Shown: piece by piece, positions 14,830 to 16,176 of the stretch
Layout of the letters: each line of letters begins with the position of its first letter
How positions within the stretch are numbered: position 1 is the stretch's first letter
Assembly (NCBI GenBank): GCA_046048295.1
Contig: JBJOGJ010000067.1
Location: 1-16,176, forward strand
Reading direction: 5' to 3'
DNA: 16,176 bases
DNA from: CBDCWA01 sp046048295
GTDB taxonomy: Bacteria; Pseudomonadota; Alphaproteobacteria; Rhizobiales; Hyphomicrobiaceae
Notes under the pieces: model-generated
The model's input: the letters and a program-made list of their open reading frames with translations, nothing else
The model's database searches: none
Told to the model about the DNA's origin: nothing
Made by a program: the position numbers and the translations under genes

Positions 14830-15918
14830 GTGCCGGCCGTCCTCGCCCCAGGCAGCACCGTTGGAATCCTCGGCGCCGGCCAACTCGGCCGCATGCTGGC
14901 CATGGCAGCGGCCCGTCTCGGGCTCAGGACGCACATTCTCTCCGACGAAACAGGGCCCGCCTTCGATGTAGCGCAGCAAACGACGCTGGCCTCCTTCGAC
15001 GACCTCGATGCAATTCGCGCCTTCGCGCGCCAGGTGGACATCATCACATATGAGTTCGAGAACGTGCCGCTCGCTGCTGCCGCGGCGGCCAATGAGGTGA
15101 CGCCCGTGCGTCCAGGCCCGCGGGCGCTCGAGATCGCGCAGGACCGCCTCGCTGAAAAGACGTTCGCGAAATCTCTCGGCCTCGAAACGCCGCCCTTCTA
15201 TGCGATATCATCGCCCTCGGACTTCGATGCTGCCGCCGCCGAAACAGGCCTGCCAGCCATCCTCAAGACGCGCCGTCTCGGCTACGACGGCAAGGGCCAG
15301 GCGCGGATTGCGCGCGCCGGCGAACTCGAAGCCGGTTTCGAGAGCCTCGGCAGGCAGGCCTGCGTGCTGGAGGGGTTCGTTCGGTTCGACTACGAGATAT
15401 CTGTGCTGGTGGTGCGCGACGTAGCCGGCAACGTCGCCTTCTACGACATACCGCTGAACACCCACGAGGCAGGTATACTGCGCCGATCCGTCGTACCGGC
15501 CCCGATCACCCCTGGAGAGCGACAGCGCGCGGAGGCAGCAGCCCGGAAGTTTGCCGACGCACTCGACTATGTCGGGCTGCTGGCCGTCGAAATGTTCGTC
15601 GTGCCCAACGGTGCCGACAAGCATGTGCTGATCAACGAGATCGCACCACGCGTGCACAACTCCGGCCACTGGACGATCGAAGCCTGCGCCGCGAGCCAGT
15701 TCGAAAACCACATCCGCGCCGTCGCCGGCTGGCCGCTCGCCTCGACAGCGCGCCACGCCGACGCCGAGATGGTGAACCTCATCGGCACCGAGGCCCACGA
15801 CTGGCAACGCTTGGCGGCGGAGTGCGGCACGGCGTTGCATCTCTACGGCAAGAACGAAGCGCGCCCCGGCCGGAAGATGGGGCATGTAACGCGCCTCCAT
15901 CCCCTTACGACACGCTGA
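14830..15918 (+). CDS. purK: N5-carboxyaminoimidazole ribonucleotide synthase PurK
   Basis: ATP-grasp enzyme that carboxylates aminoimidazole ribonucleotide with bicarbonate, supplying the substrate of PurE. With the start at GTG 14830 the product has 362 residues, usual for the family. Seen: N-terminal GILGAGQLGRM (12-22), ITYEFENVP (72-80), the ATP-grasp segment LKTRRLGYDGKGQA (145-158), and the metal-binding NEIAPRVHNSGHWTIEA (269-285). The GTG lies one base after the purE stop, with AAGGAG at 14813-14818 inside the end of purE. An in-frame GTG at 14797 would add 11 residues overlapping purE and has no support. Confidence 0.96.
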   Translation: MPAVLAPGSTVGILGAGQLGRMLAMAAARLGLRTHILSDETGPAFDVAQQTTLASFDDLDAIRAFARQVDIITYEFENVPLAAAAAANEVTPVRPGPRALEIAQDRLAEKTFAKSLGLETPPFYAISSPSDFDAAAAETGLPAILKTRRLGYDGKGQARIARAGELEAGFESLGRQACVLEGFVRFDYEISVLVVRDVAGNVAFYDIPLNTHEAGILRRSVVPAPITPGERQRAEAAARKFADALDYVGLLAVEMFVVPNGADKHVLINEIAPRVHNSGHWTIEACAASQFENHIRAVAGWPLASTARHADAEMVNLIGTEAHDWQRLAAECGTALHLYGKNEARPGRKMGHVTRLHPLTTR

Positions 15919-15992
15919 ACCCGATCTTGCGGCCGAGTGCGAGTTTGACTATGTTGCGCCCTCGCGTGCGCACGCGCGGTAATCCTGCACAT

Positions 15993-16067
15993 TGGGGCGT
16001 AGCCAAGCGGTAAGGCAGCGGTTTTTGGTATCGCCATTCCCAGGTTCGAATCCTGGCGCCCCAGCCA
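15993..16067 (+). tRNA. tRNA-Gln (anticodon UUG)
   Basis: A complete cloverleaf: acceptor TGGGGCG (15993-15999) with CGCCCCA (16057-16063), D arm around AGCCAAGCGGTAAGGC, anticodon stem GCGGT/ATCGC around loop TTTTGGT (anticodon TTG, reading CAA), T arm CCAGG-TTCGAAT-CCTGG, discriminator G and an encoded CCA (16065-16067). The purK stop is 75 bases upstream; a separate promoter is likely but not identified. Confidence 0.97.
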
Positions 16068-16094
16068 TTGCCGCTCCATCGGCTCCGTCCTAAT

Positions 16095-16125
16095 CTTCCC
16101 CGGCGAGAGAAAACCAACGGGGAAG
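16095..16125 (+). promoter_or_regulatory. Hairpin covering the ribosome binding site of the last gene
   Basis: CTTCCCCG (16095-16102) pairs perfectly with CGGGGAAG (16118-16125) around a 15-base loop. The 3' arm is the likely Shine-Dalgarno of the gene starting at 16130, so folding would hide it. It could also end transcripts from tRNA-Gln, though no T-run follows. Confidence 0.4.
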
Positions 16126-16129
16126 CGCC

Positions 16130-16176
16130 ATGCCCACCGCCAGACACATCGAAACAGACGTCGCCATCATCGGGGC
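16130..16176 (+). CDS. Start of a probable FAD-dependent oxidoreductase (cut by window end)
   Basis: Only 15 full codons are visible: MPTARHIETDVAIIG followed by GC, that is Gly-Ala in the expected GxGxxG dinucleotide-binding loop. A short leader followed by TDVAIIGA is how many FAD/NAD-linked disulfide oxidoreductases (dihydrolipoamide or mercuric reductase type) begin, but other flavoproteins share it. GGGGAAG lies five bases before the ATG, within a hairpin arm. No further statement on substrate is possible. Confidence 0.65.
   Translation, partial: MPTARHIETDVAIIG

Noticed and set aside
15208..15900. A 230-codon minus-strand frame opposite purK
   Set aside because: Antisense shadow; purK carries all expected motifs on the plus strand.
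15843..16147. Two minus-strand frames over tRNA-Gln, one containing GARIRTWEWRYQKPLPYRLA
   Set aside because: This is the translated complement of a tRNA gene, a known kind of false hypothetical protein in databases; the tRNA cloverleaf explains the sequence.

Overview
The window reads as ordinary chromosomal DNA of a high-GC alphaproteobacterium, most likely a member of the Hyphomicrobiales (Rhizobiales). The evidence is the set of lineage-typical genes: the cell-cycle factor TrcR (DUF1013), a DUF4170 protein, an rpsU with GTG start, two YdcH/DUF465 genes next to purEK, and rsmE divergent from ubiA. No phage, insertion sequence, CRISPR array, toxin-antitoxin pair or defence island was found, and coding density is high throughout.

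Layout. At 1-225 lies an unrecognised short reading frame, probably the tail of a gene cut by the window edge. recQ (259-2457, minus) carries an extra C-terminal helix-turn-helix domain. It is divergent from a small exported four-cysteine protein (2709-2990), which converges on rsmE (2994-3734, minus). rsmE is divergent from ubiA (3825-4775), which ends at a strong hairpin. Next, DUF4170 and an MsbA-like ABC exporter form a two-gene operon (5039-7114). A putative lipoprotein (7229-7705) then converges on a membrane-anchored endonuclease/exonuclease/phosphatase family protein (7710-8756, minus). A DedA-alpha/beta hydrolase fusion (8979-10301) converges on rpsU (10368-10607, minus). rpsU is divergent from trcR (10862-11602), and an acyl-CoA synthetase follows (11726-13360). 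A convergent terminator hairpin separates the synthetase from a small YdcH gene (13508-13681, minus). A second YdcH-like gene (13941-14159) lies divergent to it, then purE-purK (14334-15918), tRNA-Gln(UUG) (15993-16067) and the first codons of a probable flavoprotein (16130 to the end).

How the genes fit together. purE and purK catalyse consecutive steps of purine synthesis and are almost fused in one operon. The MsbA-like exporter, ubiA and the DedA fusion act in or on the membrane (lipid export, ubiquinone synthesis, possible lipid handling). rpsU, rsmE and tRNA-Gln serve translation. trcR links to RNA polymerase and the cell cycle. The rest is housekeeping or uncharacterised envelope protein.

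The least ordinary items are the DedA-hydrolase fusion, which has two of four key DedA charges replaced, the four-Cys exported protein, a 10-bp repeat shared by the divergent rpsU and trcR promoters, and a hairpin that would cover the ribosome binding site of the last gene. I did not find a convincing new multi-gene system.
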